A stretch of DNA of 64,000 nucleotides from Candidatus Nanosynbacter featherlites. GTDB taxonomy: Bacteria; Patescibacteriota; Saccharimonadia; Saccharimonadales; Saccharimonadaceae. The translations under genes and the position numbers were made by a program. The notes beneath the pieces were generated by a model. The model had not been told where the DNA came from. It worked only from the letters and a program-made list of their open reading frames with translations, and did no database searches. The stretch is taken from contig NZ_CP040004.1 in the NCBI RefSeq assembly GCF_005697565.1, positions 620,001 to 684,000 on the forward strand, in the 5' to 3' direction. Shown here piece after piece: positions 45,271-52,346 of the stretch (position 1 is its first letter; the number at the start of each line of letters is the position of its first letter).

Positions 45271-45299
45271 TTGCCAATCATCCTTGTCTATGCTACAAT
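45271..45299 (+). promoter_or_regulatory. Promoter of initiator tRNA
   Basis: TTGCCA (45271-45276), 17-base spacer, TACAAT (45294-45299), 11 bases before the mature tRNA. Confidence 0.7.
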
Positions 45300-45310
45300 C
45301 ATCTATGTGC

Positions 45311-45387
45311 CGCGGGGTAGAGCAGCCTGGTAGCTCGTTTGGCTCATAACCAAAAGGTCGTAGGTTCAAATCCTACCCCCGCAACCA
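45311..45387 (+). tRNA. Initiator tRNA-fMet (anticodon CAU)
   Basis: Initiator hallmarks are present: unpaired C1-A72 (CGCGGGG/CCCCGCA), A11-U24 in the D-stem (GAGC/GCTC), and near identity to bacterial initiators in GAGCAGCCTGGTAGCTCGT. The anticodon stem reads TTTGG/CCAAA: only two of the three conserved G-C pairs next to the loop remain, and pair 29-41 is U-A. CCA is encoded. Confidence 0.93.
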
Positions 45388-45394
45388 AGAAAAG

Positions 45395-45421
45395 ATCCTC
45401 TCATTACCGAGGGGATTTTTT
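45395..45421 (+). terminator. Intrinsic terminator of initiator tRNA
   Basis: ATCCTCTC / GAGGGGAT stem (one wobble pair), 6-base loop, followed by six T residues. It ends just before the convergent 179-aa gene. Confidence 0.85.
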
Positions 45422-45427
45422 CTTGCC

Positions 45428-45967
45428 TTATTGCTTCGGCAGCCTACCTGGCCGTAAATTATCTTCACACAAATGATTGTTATCTGACTTTTCAACCCTT
45501 CGTGAGAACCGTTGTCTTACGCTACTACCTGCTTTTCCCGTCTTTGACAAGTCTCTGACCAATTCCTCCGGGTCCATTACACAGAAATCTTTTAATGGAC
45601 AAGCCCGACAGGCTATCCTGGCAAGCTCCAAAGCTTTCTGCCGTTCAGTAATGCTCCTTCCGGCTGCCTCAGCAGCACCTCTAATCTTATCAGCCCTGCC
45701 CATGTCGTGCATTTTTCCCGCGCCTCGAGACCGATTGGCAGCACCAGCCAACTGTGCAGTCTTTAGCAACAATTTGTTTCTTCCAGCAAAATTACCAGAG
45801 AGCGCCTGCTGTAGGTGCTCTTCATAGCGCTGCTCAGCCGCATCGTCAGTTTCTTGCCGTACTAGACTTGCATCCAGCTTGGCTGGATCAAAATCAGGAC
45901 CTTGTTCAGGATATACGATATCCCCTTCAGCATTCACGGCAACATGTGAAGTAATGATCTCGCTCAT
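45428..45967 (-). CDS. Unknown protein with a C-x2-C-x5-C motif
   Basis: 179 aa. Acidic N-terminal half; the C-terminal half has a basic helix-like region and the motif CRACPLKDFC, with a fourth Cys in HLCEDN. The spacing recalls small Fe-S or zinc-binding proteins such as WhiB-type regulators, but the order of the other WhiB features (a G(V/I)WGG turn) is missing, so no name is given. TATCAT on the minus strand lies 6 bases before the ATG. Confidence 0.6.
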   Translation of the reverse strand: MSEIITSHVAVNAEGDIVYPEQGPDFDPAKLDASLVRQETDDAAEQRYEEHLQQALSGNFAGRNKLLLKTAQLAGAANRSRGAGKMHDMGRADKIRGAAEAAGRSITERQKALELARIACRACPLKDFCVMDPEELVRDLSKTGKAGSSVRQRFSRRVEKSDNNHLCEDNLRPGRLPKQ

Positions 45968-46001
45968 GCTTTCATGATATCATAATATATCCAAAAAGTC
46001 A

Positions 46002-46027
46002 AATAGCCCCCCTGTTGGAGAGCTATT
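46002..46027 (-). terminator. Intrinsic terminator of the 68-aa gene
   Basis: Minus strand AATAGCTCTCC / GGGGGGCTATT (11 bp, two wobble pairs), 4-base loop, followed by TTTGACTTTTT. It starts 24 bases after the stop. Confidence 0.75.
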
Positions 46028-46050
46028 GTGTTGATTGCGAGTATCGGTAA

Positions 46051-46257
46051 TTATTTCTTTTTAGAAATAGTCAAGAAACCGTTGCGTGGATTTTCTTTAA
46101 CGATACGGTCCTCTGGAAGATCGCATGGTGTACCCTTGTCATTCTTCTCTACCTTTGCAAAGAAGTAGATGGTCTGAGTCTTGCCACCGCGCAGAGTTAC
46201 TTCAGTCTTGTGCAAGTAGTACGTAACGCCCTTTGAGTTAGTGTGCTTGTAAGCCAT
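46051..46257 (-). CDS. Small conserved-looking 68-aa protein with a strong Shine-Dalgarno
   Basis: Reads MAYKHTNSKGVTYYLHKTEV, continues with a beta-rich middle (LRGGKTQTIYFFAKVEK) and LPEDRIVKENPRNGFLTISKKK. GGAGG lies 9 bases before the ATG and a strong terminator follows, as for a well-expressed monocistronic gene. The composition is basic and compact. I recall similar small proteins in Saccharibacteria without a function; no domain name can be given. Confidence 0.75.
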   Translation of the reverse strand: MAYKHTNSKGVTYYLHKTEVTLRGGKTQTIYFFAKVEKNDKGTPCDLPEDRIVKENPRNGFLTISKKK

Positions 46258-46322
46258 GTGGTAATACCTCCTATTAGTACTTTACCTTATAAGATTACTA
46301 CCCCTGTTGGCCCCTGTCAAGC

Positions 46323-46970
46323 CTAAAAACGCTTTCGGCGGCGTAAAATGAAGCGAAGAATAGCTAATACTACTAGTCGGCCTATGATAATTAGACCAAT
46401 CACTGCCGTGATGATCAACGACCAGCCAGCAAAATCTGGCGACCAGAGGGGTGAGGTGAACGTATGATAATATGGCTCAACCGGTAACGGTTTAAACTCG
46501 CTCATCACGGCTTGTCCGCCAGGGATTTTTTCTAATTCTTGATTGATACAATTTGTGTAGCGCATATCTGGCCAACGCCAGCCATTGGACCGCGCAATTG
46601 GCCCACAAACAGCCTCGGCTTTTTGAAATGCATCACCGTTGGCGGTACTGTTGCTGCTTTCTTGATAGGCTTTTTTATGCCGCTCATTGTCCCGCTCATA
46701 GGTTTTGACCAGCGCAACCCTACCGGGATCAGCATTCATATGAGCACTCACAAACCTCTGCAGGTCATACAGTCGGCTTGCCAGTCCAACCGAATCATCT
46801 GTCTTATCTGCAGCGTACACCGCTTCACGACGCTCCACCATGCCAACATTATTGAGCCGTAGGAATGTTGCCGTGATAAAAGCAAACATGACAAACAAAA
46901 TCAACAGCTGCCATGTTTTGACCTGCTCGAGTCGACGAATTTTGAATCGGACGTTGCGTTTGTCTGTCAT
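46323..46970 (-). CDS. Bitopic/two-helix membrane protein of unknown function
   Basis: 215 aa. One N-terminal helix (about 20-40), an extracytoplasmic-type domain with two Cys (AEAVCGPIARSNGWRWPDMRYTNC), then a C-terminal helix (about 180-203) and a very basic tail (RFILRRRKRF). Start ATG 46970 with AAGGGG 5 bases upstream; the longer frame to 47006 crosses the leader. A TATACT box further upstream fits a divergent promoter with murC. Confidence 0.65.
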   Translation of the reverse strand: MTDKRNVRFKIRRLEQVKTWQLLILFVMFAFITATFLRLNNVGMVERREAVYAADKTDDSVGLASRLYDLQRFVSAHMNADPGRVALVKTYERDNERHKKAYQESSNSTANGDAFQKAEAVCGPIARSNGWRWPDMRYTNCINQELEKIPGGQAVMSEFKPLPVEPYYHTFTSPLWSPDFAGWSLIITAVIGLIIIGRLVVLAILRFILRRRKRF

Positions 46971-47030
46971 TCCACCCCTTCTTACTCTAGTTTTAGTATA
47001 GCACACATACTGAGAGACAGGCGAGAGTGG

Positions 47031-47036
47031 TATAAT
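47031..47036 (+). promoter_or_regulatory. -10 box of a leaderless murC promoter
   Basis: TATAAT, 6 bases before ATG 47043. Confidence 0.65.
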
Positions 47037-47042
47037 AAAGCC

Positions 47043-48305
47043 ATGCGAATTTATTTTTCAGGAATCGGTGGTGTTGGCATAGGGCCATTGGCTGAGATTG
47101 CTCACGACGCTGGGTATGATATCTGTGGCTCAGACCGATCAGCCAGCCCGCTGACCGCGGCTTTGATGGAGCGCGGCGTCCACATTGCCCTTGATCAATC
47201 AGGGACTTTTTTACAGGAAGAGCACGACAAACAGCCGTTTGATTGGTTCGTCTATACAGCAGCTCTGCCAGCAGATCACCCTGAGTTAGTTCTCGCTCAC
47301 AAGCTGGGTATCAAAACCGGCAAACGCGATGAATTATTAGCGCACATCATCTCTGACAAAAACTTGAAACTTGTGGCTGTTGCCGGTACCCATGGCAAAA
47401 CTACCACCACCAGTATGATTGTGTGGACGCTGCAGCACTTAGGAATTCCAGTCAGTTATTCCGTCGGTTCCACCCTGAGCTTTGGGCCAAGCGGCAAATT
47501 TGACCCAACTAGTCAATTTTTTGTCTACGAGTGTGACGAGTTTGATCGGAACTTCTTGAATTTCCAACCATGGCTCAGCCTCATCACGTCGGTTGACTAT
47601 GACCATCCTGACACCTACCCAACGGAAGATGAGTATTTGGCGGCCTTCCGCACCTTTGGTCACCAGTCTGAAAGTGTCGTCACCTGGCAAGAGACTGCCG
47701 CGTGCTTTGATGATCACAATGTACAAGTGCTGACTGAATGTAACCCAGACATTCACCTGGCTGGTGAGCACAATCGGCGTAACGGTATGCTGGCCTTAGA
47801 AGCAGTCAAACACATGACAGAAATTGACGAAGTAAGCGTCATCACCAGTATTAATCAATTCCCTGGCGCAGGTCGCCGATTTGAGAAATTGGCTGAAGGT
47901 TTGTACTCGGATTATGGCCACCATCCAGTGGAAATCAAAGCTACCCTACAGCTCGCGCAAGAGTTGTCCAGCCACGTGGTATTGGTCTACCAACCGCATC
48001 AAAATGTTCGCCAACACGAAATCATAGCGCAATATACTGCAGATATATTTGAAGCCGCTGAAGAGATCTATTGGCTACCAACCTATTTGACTCGCGAAAA
48101 TTCAGAATTGCCAATCCTATCCCCACAAGAACTAACTCGCCAGATCGTCGCTTCGCGTCCTGACTGTGTCACTTTTGCTGAGCTAGATGACGCATTGTGG
48201 GACCACATCACCGCCGCACTCGACGCTGGTAAATTGGTCTTGTGCATGGGTGCTGGCACTATTGACCATTGGGTACGACAACGCGCCGCCACACTGGACG
48301 CTTAG
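47043..48305 (+). CDS. murC: UDP-N-acetylmuramate--L-alanine ligase (MurC-type Mur ligase)
   Basis: 420 aa. It adds the first amino acid to the peptidoglycan precursor. N-terminal Rossmann part SGIGGVGIGPLAEIAHDAGYDICGSD, ATP site VAVAGTHGKTTTTSMI, central ECDEFDRNFL, HNRRNGMLA and PGAGRRFE...YSDYGHHPVEI are typical MurC motifs. It is somewhat shorter than the usual 450-490 aa; the closely related Mpl-type ligase is the alternative. Its 3' end overlaps the convergent mazG-like gene by 4 bases. Confidence 0.88.
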   Translation: MRIYFSGIGGVGIGPLAEIAHDAGYDICGSDRSASPLTAALMERGVHIALDQSGTFLQEEHDKQPFDWFVYTAALPADHPELVLAHKLGIKTGKRDELLAHIISDKNLKLVAVAGTHGKTTTTSMIVWTLQHLGIPVSYSVGSTLSFGPSGKFDPTSQFFVYECDEFDRNFLNFQPWLSLITSVDYDHPDTYPTEDEYLAAFRTFGHQSESVVTWQETAACFDDHNVQVLTECNPDIHLAGEHNRRNGMLALEAVKHMTEIDEVSVITSINQFPGAGRRFEKLAEGLYSDYGHHPVEIKATLQLAQELSSHVVLVYQPHQNVRQHEIIAQYTADIFEAAEEIYWLPTYLTRENSELPILSPQELTRQIVASRPDCVTFAELDDALWDHITAALDAGKLVLCMGAGTIDHWVRQRAATLDA

Positions 48306-48646
48306 CGATTATCACCGCTGCCGTGTAGCTGATGGCGCTCCTTACGACTCAACAGTTTCTCATTATTCAGCCGCGCCACATCTTCCAAACTTGAGCCCAG
48401 CAAATGCGCTACTGCGTTGACATACCACAAAACATCTCCCAACTCTTTGAGAATATCTGCCTTGTCTGATTCCTCGAGCATCCCCTGTTTGTCGCGCAGC
48501 AACTTTTTGATTTTTTCAACCACCTCGCCAGATTCACCAGCCAACCCCAATACCTGTCCCATTAGCTGCGGGCTGATGTCACCGTATTCATAGTTGTCTG
48601 ACAATGTAGTGATAGCTTGATCTGCATATTCTTGTATGTTCATCAT
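48302..48646 (-). CDS. MazG-like nucleotide pyrophosphohydrolase
   Basis: 114 aa all-alpha NTP pyrophosphatase. The EExxE-ExxD metal-binding pattern is visible as GLAGESGEVVEKIKK and ILKELGDVLWYVN. It hydrolyses (d)NTPs to monophosphates, often as housekeeping. AAAGGAG precedes two adjacent ATGs (48646 and 48643). It follows the NUDIX gene by 11 bases, the last gene of a trmB-NUDIX-mazG unit. Confidence 0.88.
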   Translation of the reverse strand: MMNIQEYADQAITTLSDNYEYGDISPQLMGQVLGLAGESGEVVEKIKKLLRDKQGMLEESDKADILKELGDVLWYVNAVAHLLGSSLEDVARLNNEKLLSRKERHQLHGSGDNR

Positions 48647-48657
48647 CTCTCCTTTTG

Positions 48658-49203
48658 TTATTTACCTGCCGAAAACTCACTCGCTGGCACTAATTCCCAT
48701 TCGTCTAAGAACCTATCAAACAATGACAAGTAACTGGCCCGCGTATTATCCCAGATGTGCTCAGACGACAGCGCTACTATTTCGTCTCGCGTCAGCCATC
48801 GTACATCTGTTGATTCGCCGGCGGCTAACTCATGGCGTGGGCCTTCCTGAACTACCAGTGCGTAACACGTGTCTGAGTGATAATGCTCAGGTGTGATATC
48901 ATGAGTGTTCATGAGTAGTGGCTGCGGGTGAAGCGTCACCTCTGGCATTTCAGCTTGATGCAGGCGCAAGGTTGGCTGCAGCACAGACAACTGATTGGTA
49001 TCATAGCCAGTTTCTTCACGTAGTTCATGCAACATTGCCGCCCATGGCGTCTCATCCAGCTCTACGTGACCGCCCGGCGGCAGTAATTTCCCCAGCTTTT
49101 TATGCACATGCAGCAACGCTCGCGGTTGATCGCCGTCGGTGCGAATGACATATCCAGTAACGGTGTGGTCATGTTGGTTGGGTGCGGTGTGAATGTGTGG
49201 CAT
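48658..49203 (-). CDS. NUDIX hydrolase
   Basis: 181 aa. The NUDIX box spans PPGGHVELDETPWAAMLHEL and continues REETG, matching Gx5Ex7REUxEExGU. Start ATG 49203, with AAAGGA 7 bases upstream and one base after the trmB stop codon. In-frame codons further upstream lie inside trmB and are rejected. The substrate is unknown. Confidence 0.88.
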   Translation of the reverse strand: MPHIHTAPNQHDHTVTGYVIRTDGDQPRALLHVHKKLGKLLPPGGHVELDETPWAAMLHELREETGYDTNQLSVLQPTLRLHQAEMPEVTLHPQPLLMNTHDITPEHYHSDTCYALVVQEGPRHELAAGESTDVRWLTRDEIVALSSEHIWDNTRASYLSLFDRFLDEWELVPASEFSAGK

Positions 49204-49204
49204 A

Positions 49205-49879
49205 TTAGTTCCTTTCCCCATCAGCTTTGGCATTAACAAACTTTGTAATTCTGCCCTCGTCCAGCCAACGCTGCTCATAGGATGTGAAGATTTTATAATC
49301 ATCAGCCAGCTCAGATTCATGCAGGTCAAACGTCAACTCTTGCAGTGACCATCCGCAGCAAACCAATTGCTCCAAACCCCAACAAAAGAAATCGGTGTTG
49401 TCGTGCTTGATGAGCAGCGCACCGTCTGAAGATAATAGGTTGCGGTACACTGCCAGGAAATGCGGATGGGTTAGCCGCCGGCCAGCCGAATGTTTTCGGG
49501 GGAATGGGTCAGAAAATGTTAGCCAAATGGTCTCGAGTGATGCCGGAGCGACCAATTGATCAATTTGATCAGCCCGCGCTCGTACAAAAAAGATATTAGT
49601 GAGTCCGCGCGCTTCGGCCTCTCGGGCACCCTTTTGCAATCGATCACCTTTGACATCAAGCGCCACAAAGGTTTGTTCTGGATGACGCGCTGCCTGCTCG
49701 ACGGCAAACAAGCCATTGCCTGCGCCTATTTCCATCACCGTTGGGCGCTTATCTGGCTGGTCTTTCACTGCCAACCATTCATCATATTCAAAGCACAATG
49801 GCGAATTGGCAAACAACGCAAATTTATATTTCTTGCGTTTACGGGTGATGATAAACTGGTTTGGATCGACAAAACTCAT
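49205..49879 (-). CDS. trmB: tRNA (guanine-N7-)-methyltransferase TrmB
   Basis: 224 aa SAM-dependent methyltransferase forming m7G46 in tRNA. The SAM motif VMEIGAGNGLFAVEQA and the family motif TFSDPFPRKHSAGRRLTHPHFL are clear. Start ATG 49879 is chosen: the ATG at 49888 lies inside TATAATG, the -10 box (49892-49887), which is 7 bases before 49879. Confidence 0.93.
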   Translation of the reverse strand: MSFVDPNQFIITRKRKKYKFALFANSPLCFEYDEWLAVKDQPDKRPTVMEIGAGNGLFAVEQAARHPEQTFVALDVKGDRLQKGAREAEARGLTNIFFVRARADQIDQLVAPASLETIWLTFSDPFPRKHSAGRRLTHPHFLAVYRNLLSSDGALLIKHDNTDFFCWGLEQLVCCGWSLQELTFDLHESELADDYKIFTSYEQRWLDEGRITKFVNAKADGERN

Positions 49880-49886
49880 ATTATTC

Positions 49887-49894
49887 ATTATACT
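49887..49894. promoter_or_regulatory. Overlapping back-to-back -10 boxes (trmB and mscS)
   Basis: ATTATACT reads TATAAT on the minus strand (49892-49887, trmB) and TATACT on the plus strand (49889-49894, mscS). Only 24 bases separate the two start codons (49879 and 49904). Confidence 0.65.
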
Positions 49895-49903
49895 AAATCT
49901 ATT

Positions 49904-50809
49904 ATGGATACGCTTACCAAGTATATTTTAGATTCCTCCAATTTTGATGAGTGGCTGAAGCAAAATGGTCTGGGCTGGCTGATGGAGCAGCGTCTCATCG
50001 AGGCGTGGAGTACGGTGATTGGCGCCATCATCGCCTACTATATTGGCCGCGTACTGCTAAAATGGGGCATCAAAAGCGTTGTCAGGTCGACGGCCAAACA
50101 TCGAGATTGGCACAAAAAGGACATTGAAAAACGTCAGGAGACCTTGATTCAATTGCTTCGCAGCTTCTGGCGGATTTTGATGATTGCCTACGCATTGGCA
50201 GTGGTTGCAAATAAACTCTTTTTGGTCGATCTGTCACCGCTCTTTGCTAGCGCCGGGATCATTGGTGTGGCGTTGGGTTTTGGTGCCCAGTCACTGGTCA
50301 AGGACTTTCTGGCTGGTATCTTCATCATCGCCGAAAACCAATACCGTGTTGGTGACGTTGTTGACATCATGGGTGCAGTCGGCAAGGTGGAACGCGTTGG
50401 TACCCGCTCTACAGTCGTGCGTGACACTGATGGTAACGTTCACTACATTCCAAACGGTACCATTCAGCAAGTCATCAACAAAACTATGGGCTACAGCATC
50501 TCACGATTTATCTTACAACTAGATCCGTCAGTTGACATCTCGGCAGCTACAGAAATTATCAATGACATCGGTTACAAGCTATCCCTGGAAAAATCCTGGA
50601 AACGAAAAATCATCGACCCACCAAAATTTACCTCGCTCGGCGATATCACTGGGCATTCAGTGGAAGTAATCATCGCCGGCAAAACTCAGCCCTCAGATCA
50701 ATGGAGCGTCACCTCAGAAATGCGGCGACGACTGCTGCGTGAATTTGAGAATAATGACATCAAGCTAGCCACCCTACCACTCACTGCCAACGGACCATTG
50801 AAAAAATAG
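49904..50809 (+). CDS. mscS: Small-conductance mechanosensitive channel (MscS family)
   Basis: 301 aa. Three N-terminal membrane helices with the pore helix SAGIIGVALGFGAQSLVKDFLAG, then the beta domain (YRVGDVVDIMGAVGKVERVGTRSTVVRDTDGNVHYIPNG) and an alpha/beta C-terminus. It releases osmolytes under hypo-osmotic stress. Start ATG 49904 with TATACT 9 bases upstream; the frame is open back to 49556, but that part is the antisense of trmB. Confidence 0.95.
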   Translation: MDTLTKYILDSSNFDEWLKQNGLGWLMEQRLIEAWSTVIGAIIAYYIGRVLLKWGIKSVVRSTAKHRDWHKKDIEKRQETLIQLLRSFWRILMIAYALAVVANKLFLVDLSPLFASAGIIGVALGFGAQSLVKDFLAGIFIIAENQYRVGDVVDIMGAVGKVERVGTRSTVVRDTDGNVHYIPNGTIQQVINKTMGYSISRFILQLDPSVDISAATEIINDIGYKLSLEKSWKRKIIDPPKFTSLGDITGHSVEVIIAGKTQPSDQWSVTSEMRRRLLREFENNDIKLATLPLTANGPLKK

Positions 50810-51157
50810 TTATTGATTTGACTGATTCTGGGTGATACCCAAGTTGGCGTCACTCAAGGCATCAACGGCAAAATTCTGTGAACTTGTAGTTTTTGCGGCC
50901 TCTGCTTTGTACAGTTTCATAAATTCATCTATGGTTGACTTGGTGATTTCACCCTGCGCCGCAAAGCCCTCGTCCAAGGCTTTACCTTGATCAATCTTTG
51001 AGCGCATCGACTTGTACTCTGGGCGGCTCAAATCCAACCGTGAAGCCCCTGATGCGTAATAGATAAACATCGACAAAGTCACTAAGACTGCAGCCAGCAG
51101 CACTGAACCCGCAATGAACGCCGGCAGTTTATGATCCATTATTCGCTGGCGTATCAC
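50810..51157 (-). CDS. Small bitopic membrane protein (unknown)
   Basis: 115 aa: one membrane helix (about 13-34), then a soluble extracytoplasmic part rich in Ser/Ala/Lys ending in Asn/Gln. No family recognised. The ATG overlaps the stop of the 178-aa gene (ATGA at 51154-51157). Last gene of the four-gene envelope unit 52258-50810. Confidence 0.65.
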   Translation of the reverse strand: MIRQRIMDHKLPAFIAGSVLLAAVLVTLSMFIYYASGASRLDLSRPEYKSMRSKIDQGKALDEGFAAQGEITKSTIDEFMKLYKAEAAKTTSSQNFAVDALSDANLGITQNQSNQ

Positions 51158-51690
51158 TTGAGTTTTTCCTTTATCTTTTCTACTTTAGTGCCATATTCAG
51201 CAATAATGTCATTGAGTTCGCGAACCGACGACGACAATTTGAGCCGTCCATCACGAACAATATTGAGCTGGGCGTAAAAATCGGTTGGCTGATTTTTGCA
51301 GTCAATCTTCAGAAGCGTTGCCAAGGCAGATTCATATTCATTATACCGAGATGAAAATAATGATCGGCCTTTTTCGAACCGACTCGTCAAGGACACCAAG
51401 TCCGCAGCGTCAATCTTATTCACTGCCAGACGACCGTTCATGCGTGCCATCAGGCGCGAAGAAATATCATTGTACGCCTGACCGGTGTTCACTCGTAAAA
51501 TTGCGTCGCTATGATGCAGTCGACTGAGATTTCCACGAATATCCTGGCAATTGGCTTTAATGGCATCAATCCCATTTGCAGATTCGGTTTGGCCATCAAG
51601 AGCTTTCACGACAACTGAGGACCCGACAATCACACCAGCAACAACCATCAAAAACGCGAGACTTGTAACAGCTTGTTTCATCTGTTCCAT
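51154..51690 (-). CDS. Exported or membrane-anchored helical protein (unknown)
   Basis: 178 aa from ATG 51690 (TTG 51717 is an upstream alternative one base after the ytxH-like stop). The N-terminal hydrophobic segment (about 6-28) is followed by a helical domain with two Cys (KANCQDIRGNL; LLKIDCKNQ) and a C-terminal coiled-coil-like tail. No family recognised. It lies between the ytxH-like gene and the 115-aa gene with minimal spacing. Confidence 0.65.
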   Translation of the reverse strand: MEQMKQAVTSLAFLMVVAGVIVGSSVVVKALDGQTESANGIDAIKANCQDIRGNLSRLHHSDAILRVNTGQAYNDISSRLMARMNGRLAVNKIDAADLVSLTSRFEKGRSLFSSRYNEYESALATLLKIDCKNQPTDFYAQLNIVRDGRLKLSSSVRELNDIIAEYGTKVEKIKEKLK

Positions 51691-51718
51691 TGTCCCGCGT
51701 TTTTTGATTGTTGTCAAA

Positions 51719-51988
51719 TTATTTCAGGCTTTTTTCAACGTCTCCCTTGACGTCGTGAGCCGCTTCAGTGGTAGCTTTACCTACTTTTTGCGCCCCAGAC
51801 TTCAGAGAGGCAGCCGTGTCTTTTGCCACCGTCTTTGCCTTTGCTGCACATTTGTCAGCATCTTTTTTCAGCTCGTTAGCCTTTTTCTTCAAGTCTTTAC
51901 GAGTTTCCTTACCGCTTTTTGGTGCAGTCAACACACCAGCCGCAAAACCAGCTACCGCAGCACCTAAGACAGTTAATACTTTTTTCAT
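51719..51988 (-). CDS. YtxH-like stress protein
   Basis: 89 aa. The N-terminal Gly/Ala-rich helix (VLTVLGAAVAGFAAGVLTAPKSGKETRKDL) is the YtxH signature, followed by a Lys/Ala-rich amphipathic helix resembling LEA-type proteins. Such proteins are induced by general or envelope stress in Firmicutes. AAAGGAG lies 6-7 bases before the ATG. Confidence 0.85.
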   Translation of the reverse strand: MKKVLTVLGAAVAGFAAGVLTAPKSGKETRKDLKKKANELKKDADKCAAKAKTVAKDTAASLKSGAQKVGKATTEAAHDVKGDVEKSLK

Positions 51989-52036
51989 AGTTTCTCCTTT
52001 GTTTGTTTATTGTTAGATTTTACTGATGAATCCTTG

Positions 52037-52258
52037 CTATTTCCGCCGAAAAAGCCGAGAAGCTTCAGTAAAGACTTTTCTTGGTGACAGCCATTCTGTC
52101 ACTTGCGCAATATTATGCGCTGCTGTTTCAGCTTGGCTGGCAATACGTTTGAGTTTTACCAAGAGCGAAATTATTATACTGAATAAGATGATGATCGCCA
52201 CCGAATGGACCACAATCACCGCAGTCATCAGTATAATAACTGTTTGCATGTCTTCCAT
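52037..52258 (-). CDS. Small membrane protein, first gene of the envelope unit
   Basis: 73 aa: one long hydrophobic helix (about 5-34), then an amphipathic helix ending RLFRRK, resembling DUF948/YtxG-type partners of YtxH proteins by layout but shorter. AAAGGAAAGG lies directly before the ATG. It is followed by ytxH-like, 178-aa and 115-aa genes on the same strand. Confidence 0.7.
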   Translation of the reverse strand: MEDMQTVIILMTAVIVVHSVAIIILFSIIISLLVKLKRIASQAETAAHNIAQVTEWLSPRKVFTEASRLFRRK

Positions 52259-52346
52259 ACCTTTCCTTTGATTTGTTGTTTATATTTGTCGTATCGACTA
52301 GTTACTATGATAGCATAGACGGTTTAAAATGTCAATACTTATATCA

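Noticed and set aside
45428..45967. WhiB-like Fe-S regulator, suggested by the CxxCx5C motif.
   Set aside because: The WhiB G(V/I)WGG turn is absent and the cysteine order differs, so only a neutral description is given.
49556..49903. Open frame extending mscS upstream to 49556.
   Set aside because: It is antisense to trmB. The MscS homology and the -10 box place the start at 49904.
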